NCBI GenBank assembly: GCA_947499955.1
Contig: CANMQI010000001.1
Coordinates: 558,001-622,000 of the forward strand
Direction of reading: 5' to 3'
Source of the DNA: an uncultured Granulosicoccus sp.
GTDB taxonomy: Bacteria; Pseudomonadota; Gammaproteobacteria; Granulosicoccales; Granulosicoccaceae
Length of the DNA: 64,000 nucleotides
Below, in pieces: positions 43,493-51,979 of the stretch. Each line of letters begins with the position of its first letter. Position 1 is the stretch's first letter. Made by a program: the position numbers and the translations under genes. The notes beneath the pieces were generated by a model. That model made no database searches. It was not told the origin of the DNA and saw only the letters and a list, made by a program, of their open reading frames with translations.

Positions 43493-43918
43493 GTGACCCA
43501 GCAGCAGACGACTGTACCCAGTGACAACAAGATCATGGCGCTGGAAGCCTTTGAACATGTTCCCAACGAAAACGTTGCCCGCTATCTGGAACTGGCTCAG
43601 ATCATCGATGATCTGGTGCGCGACAAGGAACCCGGCATGCTGGTGCACGCCTTGACGCAGACCAGTCAAAACGAGACAGAAACCGTTTTCCGGTGGCTGG
43701 AAGTCTTCGAAAACTCCGATGCTCTGGAAGCCCACTTGGGCAGCGATCATGTCGCCAGGCACATCGAACAACTCTCGAAAGGCATTCTCACCGGCCAGAT
43801 CGATCTGGTCATCTACGCCGATTGGGATGAGGCCACTCGAGCCTACTGGCAGAACCGGTTTTCAACCGTGAACTTCAGCTATGCAGCCGTGGAGTCAGGC
43901 TTCTACCGCCAACGCTGA
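43493..43918 (+). CDS. Antibiotic biosynthesis monooxygenase (ABM)-like protein
   Basis: A 141-residue protein with a dimeric alpha-beta barrel pattern: MALEAFEHVPN, a helix ARYLELAQIIDDLVRDKEPG (seen as YLELAQIIDDLV), LVHALTQTSQNETETVFRWLEVFENSDALEAHLGSDHVARHIEQL (hallmarks FRWLEVFENSDALEAH and DHVARHIEQL). Such YgiN-like domains oxidise quinols or stabilise reactive intermediates without cofactors. The C-terminal 40 residues (YADWDEATRAYWQ onward) are extra. GTG 43493 has AGGA upstream. It may be the first gene of the 43493-51979 cluster, though a 340-base gap follows. Confidence 0.7.
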   Translation: MTQQQTTVPSDNKIMALEAFEHVPNENVARYLELAQIIDDLVRDKEPGMLVHALTQTSQNETETVFRWLEVFENSDALEAHLGSDHVARHIEQLSKGILTGQIDLVIYADWDEATRAYWQNRFSTVNFSYAAVESGFYRQR

Positions 43919-44258
43919 TCGATCAGCCATCACGGCTCTCAAGACCTGGAGCTCCGGCAACCCGGGGCCGCATTGTCCCTCTGCAGATTGACCCGCCCAT
44001 CGCGCCGGGACAGACTGCCCTACGCCAGAAGTACGATGGAGGCGTAGCTGACAACAGTCGGCAGCAATCGAAACTCGGTGCCTGAGCTGCATTGTCAAGG
44101 CACAGCCAGAACCCGAGTGTGAACTGGCGCAAACTTCCCCGACCGATCGCCCCACCCTGGCGACAGTACGCGAACCGGTCGCGGGTCGCGCCATGTTCGT
44201 GGTAGATTATTCTCACTTCACATCTCCCCTCTTTGCCAGCTGTGCCACGCCATGACTC
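43919..44258 (+). other. Intergenic region, no supportable gene
   Basis: 340 bases between the ABM-like and TIGR04076-like genes. A minus-strand open frame exists but has Cys/Arg-rich composition, no ribosome site and no family motif, so I reject it. The AT-rich stretch around 44200-44225 is the likely promoter area for the downstream operon. I see no clear hairpin. Confidence 0.4.
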
Positions 44259-44627
44259 ATGAGTGACTCTAGAGAATTCTGGTTGTACGATCTCAAGATC
44301 GAGGTCATCGCGTCCGACAGACCCATGGTCTGTGATCACCAGGTCGGTCAATATTTTCTGATGCAGGGAGAAAATCTCGTTTTCGGCCCCGAAGGCCGAT
44401 TCCCACTCTATCCTCTGGCGGCCCTGCTGCCGCTACTACCTGCACGCCAACGAGAAACCAGTGAACACGACTGGATGAGCACGGATGCCGTCATTGCCTG
44501 TCCGGATCCGCATTGCGGTGGACGCTTCCTGATCACGCGCACCGGCAAGCGCCTGTTCACCCATGCCGGCACCACCGGTCTACCCGACCAGCGCGGCACT
44601 CCGCACTGGGCTGCTGCTTCCAACTGA
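44259..44627 (+). CDS. TIGR04076-like small protein
   Basis: A 122-residue protein of unknown biochemical role. The pattern LYDLKIEVI, CDHQVGQYFLMQGENLVFGPEG, and LYPLAALLPLLPARQRE (seen as YPLAALLPLLPARQ) is that of the TIGR04076 family, in which a Cys and Pro-rich loop follows the first strand. The later CPDPHCGGRF adds two cysteines that could bind a metal. It ends nine bases before the aldo/keto reductase gene and is surely co-transcribed. My family call rests on memory of its pattern. Confidence 0.65.
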   Translation: MSDSREFWLYDLKIEVIASDRPMVCDHQVGQYFLMQGENLVFGPEGRFPLYPLAALLPLLPARQRETSEHDWMSTDAVIACPDPHCGGRFLITRTGKRLFTHAGTTGLPDQRGTPHWAAASN

Positions 44628-44636
44628 TAACTGATC

Positions 44637-45689
44637 ATGAGTGTTTCGCGTACCGAATTGCGTTCGGGCTATTCCATCAGTCGCATCATCAAGGGTGGCT
44701 GGCAACTCGCAGGCGGCCATGGCAGCTTCGATCGTCAGCAGGCCGTCGATGACATGCTGCGCTTCGTTGACAATGGCATCACCACCTTCGATTGTGCCGA
44801 TATCTATACCGGTGTCGAAGAGATGATTGGCGATGCCGTCAGACAGTTGCGCCAGCGTGACGGCGCGCCTGTGGAGGAGCGCATTCAGGTTCACACGAAA
44901 CTGGTCCCGGATCTGGACAGCCTCACCTCCATCCGTCACAGCGATATCGAAGCCATCATCGATCGCTCATTGAAGCGTCTGAATCTGGAACAACTGCATC
45001 TGGTGCAGTTCTACTGGTGGGATCTGTCGCTGGGCGACCCCCTCGCCAGTCTGGACATTCTCAAGACACTCAAGGCCAAGGGCAAGATTCGTTATCTGGG
45101 CTGTACCAACTGGGATCAATTCGCCATGCAGGGTTTTGTCGACAATGATTTCGACATGGTCTCGGCACAGGTGCAGTATTCCCTGCTCGACAATCGGCCC
45201 GCCGGTGCCTTCAGCCAATGGTGCTCGGACAATGACATCCGGATTCTGTGTTACGGCGTGCTGGCCGGTGGTTTCCTGACCGACAAATGGCTGGGGCAGC
45301 CAGATCCGGGGTTCACGTTCGAGAACCGTTCACTCATCAAATACCGCCTGATCATCGAGGACTTCGGTGGCTGGGAGCTGTTCCAGACGCTTCTGCGCAC
45401 CCTGGATGACATCGGCAAGGAGCATGGAGCCCCGCTGTCCGCCGTGGCCACCAGCTACATGCTGGTTCAGTCGCAGGTGGCCGCCACCATCATCGGGGCC
45501 CGCACGGCTGCCAACATTCAGGACACACTGGCCAGTGCCGAGGTCTGCCTCAGTGACGCACAGACAGCGGCTATCGAGGCTGTGACCTCGCAACGCCGCG
45601 GACCTCTGGGCGATGTCTACGCACTGGAGAAGGATCGCAACGGCCCACATGGCCGCATCATGAAATACAACTTGAATGCCCCACAATGA
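44637..45689 (+). CDS. Aldo/keto reductase with Tyr in the catalytic His position
   Basis: A 350-residue TIM-barrel oxidoreductase. Three residues of the tetrad are present: Asp52 and Tyr57 in FDCADIYTG and Lys88 in VHTKLVP. The segment that normally ends in His reads LVQFYWW, with Tyr126 at that place; the related domain encoded at 50480 keeps His in LLQLHWW. Changing this residue in known enzymes alters reaction type (for example Glu in steroid 5-beta-reductases). NADPH-loop IIGARTAANIQD is intact. It overlaps the first ATPase gene by four bases. Confidence 0.85.
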   Translation: MSVSRTELRSGYSISRIIKGGWQLAGGHGSFDRQQAVDDMLRFVDNGITTFDCADIYTGVEEMIGDAVRQLRQRDGAPVEERIQVHTKLVPDLDSLTSIRHSDIEAIIDRSLKRLNLEQLHLVQFYWWDLSLGDPLASLDILKTLKAKGKIRYLGCTNWDQFAMQGFVDNDFDMVSAQVQYSLLDNRPAGAFSQWCSDNDIRILCYGVLAGGFLTDKWLGQPDPGFTFENRSLIKYRLIIEDFGGWELFQTLLRTLDDIGKEHGAPLSAVATSYMLVQSQVAATIIGARTAANIQDTLASAEVCLSDAQTAAIEAVTSQRRGPLGDVYALEKDRNGPHGRIMKYNLNAPQ

Positions 45690-46483
45690 CGGCCCCCTCT
45701 GCGGTGGATAACACCCATCTGGAAGTCCGTCATCTGAGAAAACGCTTCGCCGACCTGACAGCTGTCGACGATGTCTCTCTGAGCATCGAGCGTGGATCCA
45801 TCACCGGACTCATCGGTCCGAACGGTGCTGGCAAGTCCACCCTGTTCGAAACCATTGTCGGGGAGGTGCGTGCCGATGAAGGCAGCATCCTGTTCAATGG
45901 CAAGGCCATACAGACCTTGTCAGCCGATCAGGTCTACCGGGCCGGGCTGGCACGCACCTTCCAGATTCCACAACCGTTTCCGGAAATGACGGTGCTGGAC
46001 AATCTGCTGCTGGCAGCTCCCGGCCAGCTGGGCGAGACCTTCTGGGCGCCGGTGATACGCCCTCTGGCCATTCGCAAGCAGGAAGAAGAACACTTGCAGC
46101 GGGCGCATGAGATTCTCGAGTTCACGACCCTGTCCCGGGTTGCCGGACTGGCAGCCAGAAATCTCTCGGGTGGGCAGCAGAAGCTGCTGGAGCTCTCACG
46201 GGTGCTGATGGGCAAACCCGAGCTGATCATGCTCGACGAGCCCGCAGCAGGGGTCAACCCTGCATTGACCAATCTGTTGATGGACAGGATTCATGCCTTG
46301 AATGATCAGGGCATCACCTTTCTTATCATCGAACACAACATGGATCTGATCATGCGACATTGCCAGCCCATCATCGCCATGGCCAATGGTCGGGTGATCT
46401 TCACGGGCACGGCGGCCGAAGCCATGGACTGTGACGAATTGCTGGAAAGCTACCTGGGTGACATGAGCACCGTACCCTCATGA
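45686..46483 (+). CDS. Branched-chain-type ABC transporter ATPase (LivG-like)
   Basis: A 265-residue ATPase with Walker A GPNGAGKST, the LivG-type ARTFQIPQPFPEMTVLDNLLLA region after the Q-loop, signature LSGGQQKLL, Walker B LIMLDEPAAGVNP and switch His in IEHNMD. It forms a heterodimer with the following LivF-like ATPase. It overlaps genes on both sides by four bases. Confidence 0.93.
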   Translation: MTAPSAVDNTHLEVRHLRKRFADLTAVDDVSLSIERGSITGLIGPNGAGKSTLFETIVGEVRADEGSILFNGKAIQTLSADQVYRAGLARTFQIPQPFPEMTVLDNLLLAAPGQLGETFWAPVIRPLAIRKQEEEHLQRAHEILEFTTLSRVAGLAARNLSGGQQKLLELSRVLMGKPELIMLDEPAAGVNPALTNLLMDRIHALNDQGITFLIIEHNMDLIMRHCQPIIAMANGRVIFTGTAAEAMDCDELLESYLGDMSTVPS

Positions 46484-47238
46484 TGGCCACACAACTCAGT
46501 ACCGGCCTCCATGTCGATGAACTGACAGCCGGCTATGTGCCCGGTATGCCGATCATCTCGGATGTGAGCCTGGCGATGAAGCACGGTGAGATCGTCTGCA
46601 TCATCGGCCCCAATGGCGCCGGCAAATCAACGTTGCTGAAGGCCATTGCCGGTCTGCTCAGCGTCGATTCGGGTACGGTCTCGCTCGACGACAGGGTCAT
46701 CACGGGCATCAGCCCTGACAGGCTTTCCCAGTCGGGTGTCGCGCTGGTACCCCAGCTGGACAACATCTTCCGGACCATGAGTGTCGAACAGAACCTGCGA
46801 CTGGCCGCACGCCGCTGCGAAGAACCCTGGCGCCAGGCCGTCGATGACATGCTGACACTCTTTCCGGTGCTGGCCGAGCGGTATACCTCCAGGGCCGGAT
46901 CACTGTCAGGCGGACAGCGGCAGTTCCTGGCCATTGCCATGGCGCTGGTCGCCTCACCCTCCTTGCTGTTGCTGGATGAACCCAGTGCGGGCCTGTCACC
47001 CAAAGCCGCTCAGGAAGTGCTGGGCATGTTGCCGGGTATCGCGCGCACGCGCGTCGCCATTCTGATGGTGGAGCAGAACGTCCGAGCAGCGCTGACCGTG
47101 TCCGATCGCGCCTATGTACTGGCCGAGGGGCGCAATCAGCATGAGGGCGATGCGCGTGCACTGATGAACGACCCGGTGCTGGGTGAAATCTACATGGGCG
47201 CGCGACGCGTGGAGGCACATGCTGCAAAGTCTGTTTGA
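46480..47238 (+). CDS. Branched-chain-type ABC transporter ATPase (LivF-like)
   Basis: A 252-residue ATPase with Walker A GPNGAGKST, VPQLDNIFRTMSVEQNL (LivF type), signature LSGGQRQFL, Walker B LLLLDEPSAGLSP and MVEQNVRAAL. ATG 46480 overlaps the LivG-like stop. Its last 20 bases overlap the permease gene. Confidence 0.93.
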   Translation: MMATQLSTGLHVDELTAGYVPGMPIISDVSLAMKHGEIVCIIGPNGAGKSTLLKAIAGLLSVDSGTVSLDDRVITGISPDRLSQSGVALVPQLDNIFRTMSVEQNLRLAARRCEEPWRQAVDDMLTLFPVLAERYTSRAGSLSGGQRQFLAIAMALVASPSLLLLDEPSAGLSPKAAQEVLGMLPGIARTRVAILMVEQNVRAALTVSDRAYVLAEGRNQHEGDARALMNDPVLGEIYMGARRVEAHAAKSV

Positions 47239-48130
47239 CGGAATACTGGTCGGTTCGATTCTTTCGCTCGGTGCGATAGGTCTGACCCTGATCATGCACA
47301 TTCTGCGATTTGCCAACTTCTCCCATGCCGAACTGATTTCCATGGGGGCCTATTTCACGTTGACGCTGGACGCGGTCTTCACCGCGTTTTCCCGTGCTCT
47401 GGCAAGCAAGCTACCCATGCTCAGCGTGTCCATCTCCTTGCTGCTGGCCATGCTGGCAGCCTTGCTGATCACCGGTATTGCCGCTGCCATCATCGACAGA
47501 CTGGTGTTCAAGCGTCTGCGAGAACAGGCAGGTCCATTGACCATGGTATTCGCCTCCTTCGGCATCGGCCTGATCATTCGCAACGTCATCGGTCTGGTTT
47601 ACGGGCTGAAGTCCGTTCACTACAACAATGACATTGCCTTTGCGATCATGATCAGCAGCGACCCTCTGCTGCTGGTCAAGGCCGACCAGTTGTTCATTCT
47701 GGCTCTGACTCTGCTGGTCATGGTATCGCTGCATCTGTTCATGTCCAGAACCTCCGTGGGTTTTGCACTCAAGGCCATTTCCGAAAATCCGGTGCTGGCG
47801 CAGATCAACGGTATCAACCTGGCCTCCATGGTGAGGCTGGCCTGGCTGCTCGGCGGTGCCCTGGCAGCTGTTGCCGGTGTCTGCTACGCACTCAACAATC
47901 AGCTCAGCCCGGTCATGGGGCGCGACCTGGTCCTGTCGCTGTTCGCGGCGGCCATTGTCGGCGGTATCGGCAGCATCTATGGCGCCGCTCTTGGAGGCCT
48001 GATTGTCGGCCTGGCATCCAGCCTTGCATTGCTGGTCATCCCGACCGGATACAAGCCAGCCATACCGTTTCTGATCATTCTTCTGGTGCTCTATCTGCGC
48101 CCCAACGGTCTGTTCGGAGAAGAGCGGTGA
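47219..48130 (+). CDS. Branched-chain-type ABC transporter permease (LivH-like)
   Basis: A 303-residue permease with eight or more helices and the LivH hallmarks GSILSLGAIGLTLIM, LRFANFSHAELISMGAYF and FALKAISENPVLAQINGIN. ATG 47219 is chosen because GGAG lies five bases upstream, inside the LivF-like gene. It pairs with the LivM-like protein to form the membrane channel. Confidence 0.92.
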   Translation: MLQSLFDGILVGSILSLGAIGLTLIMHILRFANFSHAELISMGAYFTLTLDAVFTAFSRALASKLPMLSVSISLLLAMLAALLITGIAAAIIDRLVFKRLREQAGPLTMVFASFGIGLIIRNVIGLVYGLKSVHYNNDIAFAIMISSDPLLLVKADQLFILALTLLVMVSLHLFMSRTSVGFALKAISENPVLAQINGINLASMVRLAWLLGGALAAVAGVCYALNNQLSPVMGRDLVLSLFAAAIVGGIGSIYGAALGGLIVGLASSLALLVIPTGYKPAIPFLIILLVLYLRPNGLFGEER

Positions 48131-49113
48131 TCGGCATCATTTCCTACCTTGCCTTTTTCCTCACCATCGCCCTGATCCTGGCCATCGCCGTGCTCGGGCT
48201 CAATCTGCAGTGGGGCCACACCGGCTTGTTCAATGGTGGCATCGTGGCCTTCTTCGGTGCAGGTGCCTACGGTATGGTGCTCCTTGGGGGCCCGGACAGA
48301 GTCGATGGTCTCGGCGGTTTCTCCCTGTCCTACCCGCTGGCTCTGCTCGGTGGCATTGCCTTGTCAGGTCTGCTGGCACTGATCGTCGGTCTGGCCACCA
48401 CGCGCCTGCGCCACGACTACCTTGCCATCGCCACTTTCGGCGTCGCCATCGCCATGGAATCGCTGATGCGCAATGCTACCTGGCTCACGGGTGGTGCCAC
48501 CGGACTGCGGGGATTCGAGCGGCCGCTTGAAGCCTTCGTCGGCAACGCCTTCGCCTACAACCTGCTGTTCATGTTCTTCGTGCTGCTGTGCGTCAGTCTT
48601 GTCTATCTGTTTCTGGAAACACTGGTGCACTCCCCCTTCGGCCGCTTGTTGAGAGCCGTGCGTGAGAACGAACGCGCGGCTCGCTCTCTGGGAAAGTCGC
48701 CGGCAGCCGTGCGCCTGACCGCCTTTGTCATCGGCGCCATGCTCATGGGTCTGTCCGGTGCCTTGTACGCCACCTTCTATGCCTTCATCAGCCCCCAGGA
48801 CCTGGCTCCCATCCTGACCTTCCAGATCTGGGCCATGCTGATCGTCGGTGGCAGTGGCAACAACAAGGGCGCCGTCGTGGGCACGCTGGTGGTCTGGGGT
48901 GCCTGGGTTGGCAGCGGCTGGTTACTGACCGCCATCGCGCCGACACACCTGCAGCTGTACACCGGCTCCATCCAGTACATACTGGTGGGCTCCATCATCG
49001 TGTTTTCCTTGTTGTGGCGCCCACGCGGCCTGCTGCCGGAGAAACTCAGTACTCACAGTTACCCGCTACCTGAACCCGGCGCCCCCAATCAGCAGACAGG
49101 TTCAGCGTCATGA
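48127..49113 (+). CDS. Branched-chain-type ABC transporter permease (LivM-like)
   Basis: A 328-residue permease with GLNLQWGHTGLFNGGIVAFFGAGAYG (LivM-type, seen as NLQWGHTGLFNGG), TTRLRHDYLAIATFG and the cytoplasmic loop LLRAVRENERAARSLGKSP. GTG 48127 overlaps the LivH-like stop (GTGA). It contains the longer periplasmic loop usual for LivM. Confidence 0.92.
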   Translation: MIGIISYLAFFLTIALILAIAVLGLNLQWGHTGLFNGGIVAFFGAGAYGMVLLGGPDRVDGLGGFSLSYPLALLGGIALSGLLALIVGLATTRLRHDYLAIATFGVAIAMESLMRNATWLTGGATGLRGFERPLEAFVGNAFAYNLLFMFFVLLCVSLVYLFLETLVHSPFGRLLRAVRENERAARSLGKSPAAVRLTAFVIGAMLMGLSGALYATFYAFISPQDLAPILTFQIWAMLIVGGSGNNKGAVVGTLVVWGAWVGSGWLLTAIAPTHLQLYTGSIQYILVGSIIVFSLLWRPRGLLPEKLSTHSYPLPEPGAPNQQTGSAS

Positions 49114-50435
49114 CGTACAAACCATTCAAGCCAACCAGCCGAGAATACTCTGTGAAAAAACGTACCGGATACCTGACCCGACTGTCCTCATCCTGCCTGC
49201 TGTTGCTCACAGGCCTGTTCCTGCTCGCGCCACTGTCTTCGGCACAGGCTGCGGATTGCACCACCAAGATCGGTGCAGTGCTGCCCACCTCGGTGGACTG
49301 GGGACGCCCTATCGCCGAAACGGCCCAGTTTGCCGTCGAGCTCTACAACGAATCGGGCGGCGTCAAGGGCTGTGATGTCGAGATGGTGCTGCGAGATACC
49401 CAGACCGATCCCAAGATCGGGGTGGATGCTGCCAAGGCTCTTGTCGATCTTGACAAGGTACCCGTGCTCATTGGTGCGGTATCCAGTGGCGTCTCCATGC
49501 CTATCCTGACCTCGGTCACCGCACCCTCGGGCGTCATGCAGATGTCCTGTTGCTCCTCTTCCACGGCATTTACCGATGTCGCCAAGGAAGGCAAGACACG
49601 TGGCCTGTGGTTCAGAACCTTTGCCACGACCCGCAACCAGGCAGCCATTGCCGCCAAACTGATTCAGGAGCGTGGTTACAAGAGTGTCGGCATCTTCTAC
49701 AAGAACGATGACTGGGGCCAGGACATCGGCAAGCTGGTCGCCGCCGATCTGGAGACACTGGGAATCGACGTCACGACGTCTGCCGCCATCAACGACGCCC
49801 AGCCTTCCTATCGGGCTGAAGTGACCTCTGTGCTGAAAACCAGACCCGAAGCGCTCTACCTGGCACTGTATCCCACCGAGGGCATCTCGCTGGTGCGTGA
49901 ATGGTTGTCGCTGGGCGGTACGCAGGAATTCGTGGCAGCCAACTCACTCAAGTCCGATGAATTTCGCGATGGCGTGGGCATGCAATATCTGGAAAAACTG
50001 GTTGGCCATGATTCAGCGCCACCCCGTACCGACTCGGCCACGACCTTCGTCGACATGTACAAGGCAAAATTCAGCTCCGAACCCAATGGCCCCGGACTGC
50101 CGAACAGTTTTGATGCGGTCATGATTTCCCTGCTGGCCATGGATGCCGCTGCGGAACTGGACGGCGCCACCATCGCGGCGAGTGTGCCCCGGGTTACCGA
50201 TCCTGCCGGCACCCCCATCTTCCCGGATGTCGCTGGACTGAAACAGGCCCGTGAACTGCTGGCTGCCGGTGAGAACATTTCCTATCAGGGCGCAACCGGT
50301 GCGGTGGTCTTCGATGCCAATGGCGATGTATCAGCCCCTGCTGTGGCCTGGACGTTCAGTGAGACCGGCGTGGAAGAAGCGGCCTACTACCCGCTGGCCG
50401 ATGTTGATGCCTTCATCAGCACGCTGAACGACTGA
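49110..50435 (+). CDS. Branched-chain-type ABC transporter substrate-binding protein
   Basis: A 441-residue type I periplasmic binding protein. A signal peptide lies at about residues 16-47 (LTRLSSSCLLLLTGLFL ... AQAADC); GTG 49152 is an alternative start that puts it at the N-terminus. KIGAVLPTSVDWGRPIAETAQFAVE and LIGAVSSGVSMPILTSV are family features; in place of the usual Ser/Thr-rich ligand loop it has MSCCSSSTAFT with paired cysteines. Its ligand is unknown; the family binds amino acids, amides, urea and aromatic acids. Confidence 0.9.
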   Translation: MTYKPFKPTSREYSVKKRTGYLTRLSSSCLLLLTGLFLLAPLSSAQAADCTTKIGAVLPTSVDWGRPIAETAQFAVELYNESGGVKGCDVEMVLRDTQTDPKIGVDAAKALVDLDKVPVLIGAVSSGVSMPILTSVTAPSGVMQMSCCSSSTAFTDVAKEGKTRGLWFRTFATTRNQAAIAAKLIQERGYKSVGIFYKNDDWGQDIGKLVAADLETLGIDVTTSAAINDAQPSYRAEVTSVLKTRPEALYLALYPTEGISLVREWLSLGGTQEFVAANSLKSDEFRDGVGMQYLEKLVGHDSAPPRTDSATTFVDMYKAKFSSEPNGPGLPNSFDAVMISLLAMDAAAELDGATIAASVPRVTDPAGTPIFPDVAGLKQARELLAAGENISYQGATGAVVFDANGDVSAPAVAWTFSETGVEEAAYYPLADVDAFISTLND

Positions 50436-50479
50436 AGCTCTCGCTTGACTGCTCCTCAGCCCCTGATTCACAACGCCCC

Positions 50480-51979
50480 ATGACAGATTCGATCAAGACG
50501 CAGGCCCTGCATTCCCTGGGCCTGCAGGACACGCCGCTCATCACCGGTTTGTGGCAGGTTGCCGACCTGGAACGCGCAGGCCAGGATCTGGACCGTGAAG
50601 CGGCCGCTGCGGATCTCACGGATTATGTGAAGGCGGGCTTTGGCCATTTCGACATGGCCGATCACTACGGCAGTGCCGAACTGATAGCCGGTACTGCCCG
50701 ACGGCAACTGATCGACGCCGGCCACGGTGGCGAGTCGCCGGTGCAACTGTTCACCAAATGGTGCCCACAGCCTCATCAATGTACTCGGGAGGCCGTGCGT
50801 GCCGGTATCGAGGAACGCTGCGAAAGACTTGGCATGGAGACCATCGACCTGCTGCAGTTGCACTGGTGGAGCTTCGATCATCCGGGCTATATCGACGTCA
50901 TGGACCATCTCATGGAGCTTCGTCAGGAGGGCATGATTCGGCACCTGGGGCTGACCAACTTCGACACGGATCACCTCAGTGTGCTGCTCAGCTGTGGTCA
51001 CGAGATCGTGTCCAACCAGGTCTGCCTGTCGGTACTCGACCCCAGAGCTCTGGGGGACATGAGCCAGCTATGCATGGACAGTGGGGTCAGATTGCTGGCC
51101 TACGGCACTCTGGCTGGCGGCTTTCTCGGTGATCGCTGGCTCGGTGCGGATGAGCCGACGGTGGTACCTGACTGGAGCAAGATGAAATACCAACGCTTCA
51201 TTCATGCCGTGGGCGGCTGGCAAGCCTATCAGCAGATGCTGCAGGTGCTGGCGGGCATTGCTGCTGAACATGAGGTATCCATCTCCAATGTGGCAACACG
51301 CTGGGTCATGCAACAGGCGGCGGTCACCGGTGTTATCGTCGGTGCCCGACTGACTGACAGCCAGCACAGAGAAGACAATCGCAAGTTGCTGGAACTGAGA
51401 TTGACTGACGACAATCTGGCACAGATCCGTGATGCCGGTAAACAGTTGACCCCCATCGCCGGGGATTGTGGCACTGAATATCGACGACCGCCCTTTCTCA
51501 CCGCATCAGGTGATCTCAGTGATCACCTGGATTCCCTGCCACCGGTATTTACCCGTCAGGCCGTTGCCGGTCGAAGCGACCGATGGCGCATTTCCAGCGG
51601 CAGTGAGTACGAACCCATCTGTGGTTACAGTCGGGCGATACGCGACGGCAACCGCGTGCTGGTCAGTGGCACAACGGCCACCCATCAGAGTGATCGTGTC
51701 ATCGGGGCCGATGACCTGCGCGCGCAGACCACGTACATCATGGACAAGATCTCCGCCAGCCTGTCCTCGCTGGGGGCCAGCCTTGATGATGTCATCCGCA
51801 CGCGCATCTATCTGACGGATGCCAGCGACTGGGAAACGGTATCCCGTGTCCACGGCCGCTACCTGGGCAATTGCATGCCAGCCAATACCCTGATCGAGGT
51901 CAGCCGACTGATTGGGGACTACCGGGTCGAGATCGAAGCCGAAGCCCTCATCCCTGCAGCGGCAGAAACAATTCCGTAA
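50480..51979 (+). CDS. Aldo/keto reductase fused to a Rid (YjgF/UK114) domain
   Basis: A 499-residue single frame. Residues 1-325 are an aldo/keto reductase with a full tetrad: Asp58 and Tyr63 (FDMADHYG), Lys93 (FTKW), His128 (LLQLHWW). After a linker, residues 375-495 form a Rid domain: GYSRAIRDGNRVLVSG, AQTTYIMDKISASLSSLGAS, TRIYLTDASDWE and RVEIEAEAL. The Arg that gives RidA its imine deaminase activity (PAR in E. coli RidA Arg105) is Asn469 here (PANTLIEV). The last 32 bases overlap the convergent gene. It ends the LivGFHM-type operon, 44 bases after the binding-protein gene. Confidence 0.88.
   Translation: MTDSIKTQALHSLGLQDTPLITGLWQVADLERAGQDLDREAAAADLTDYVKAGFGHFDMADHYGSAELIAGTARRQLIDAGHGGESPVQLFTKWCPQPHQCTREAVRAGIEERCERLGMETIDLLQLHWWSFDHPGYIDVMDHLMELRQEGMIRHLGLTNFDTDHLSVLLSCGHEIVSNQVCLSVLDPRALGDMSQLCMDSGVRLLAYGTLAGGFLGDRWLGADEPTVVPDWSKMKYQRFIHAVGGWQAYQQMLQVLAGIAAEHEVSISNVATRWVMQQAAVTGVIVGARLTDSQHREDNRKLLELRLTDDNLAQIRDAGKQLTPIAGDCGTEYRRPPFLTASGDLSDHLDSLPPVFTRQAVAGRSDRWRISSGSEYEPICGYSRAIRDGNRVLVSGTTATHQSDRVIGADDLRAQTTYIMDKISASLSSLGASLDDVIRTRIYLTDASDWETVSRVHGRYLGNCMPANTLIEVSRLIGDYRVEIEAEALIPAAAETIP

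Noticed and set aside
43923-44351. Minus-strand open frame of about 140 codons between the ABM-like and TIGR04076-like genes
   Set aside because: No ribosome site or recognisable motif, Cys/Arg-rich composition, and it overlaps the well-supported TIGR04076-like gene on the other strand.
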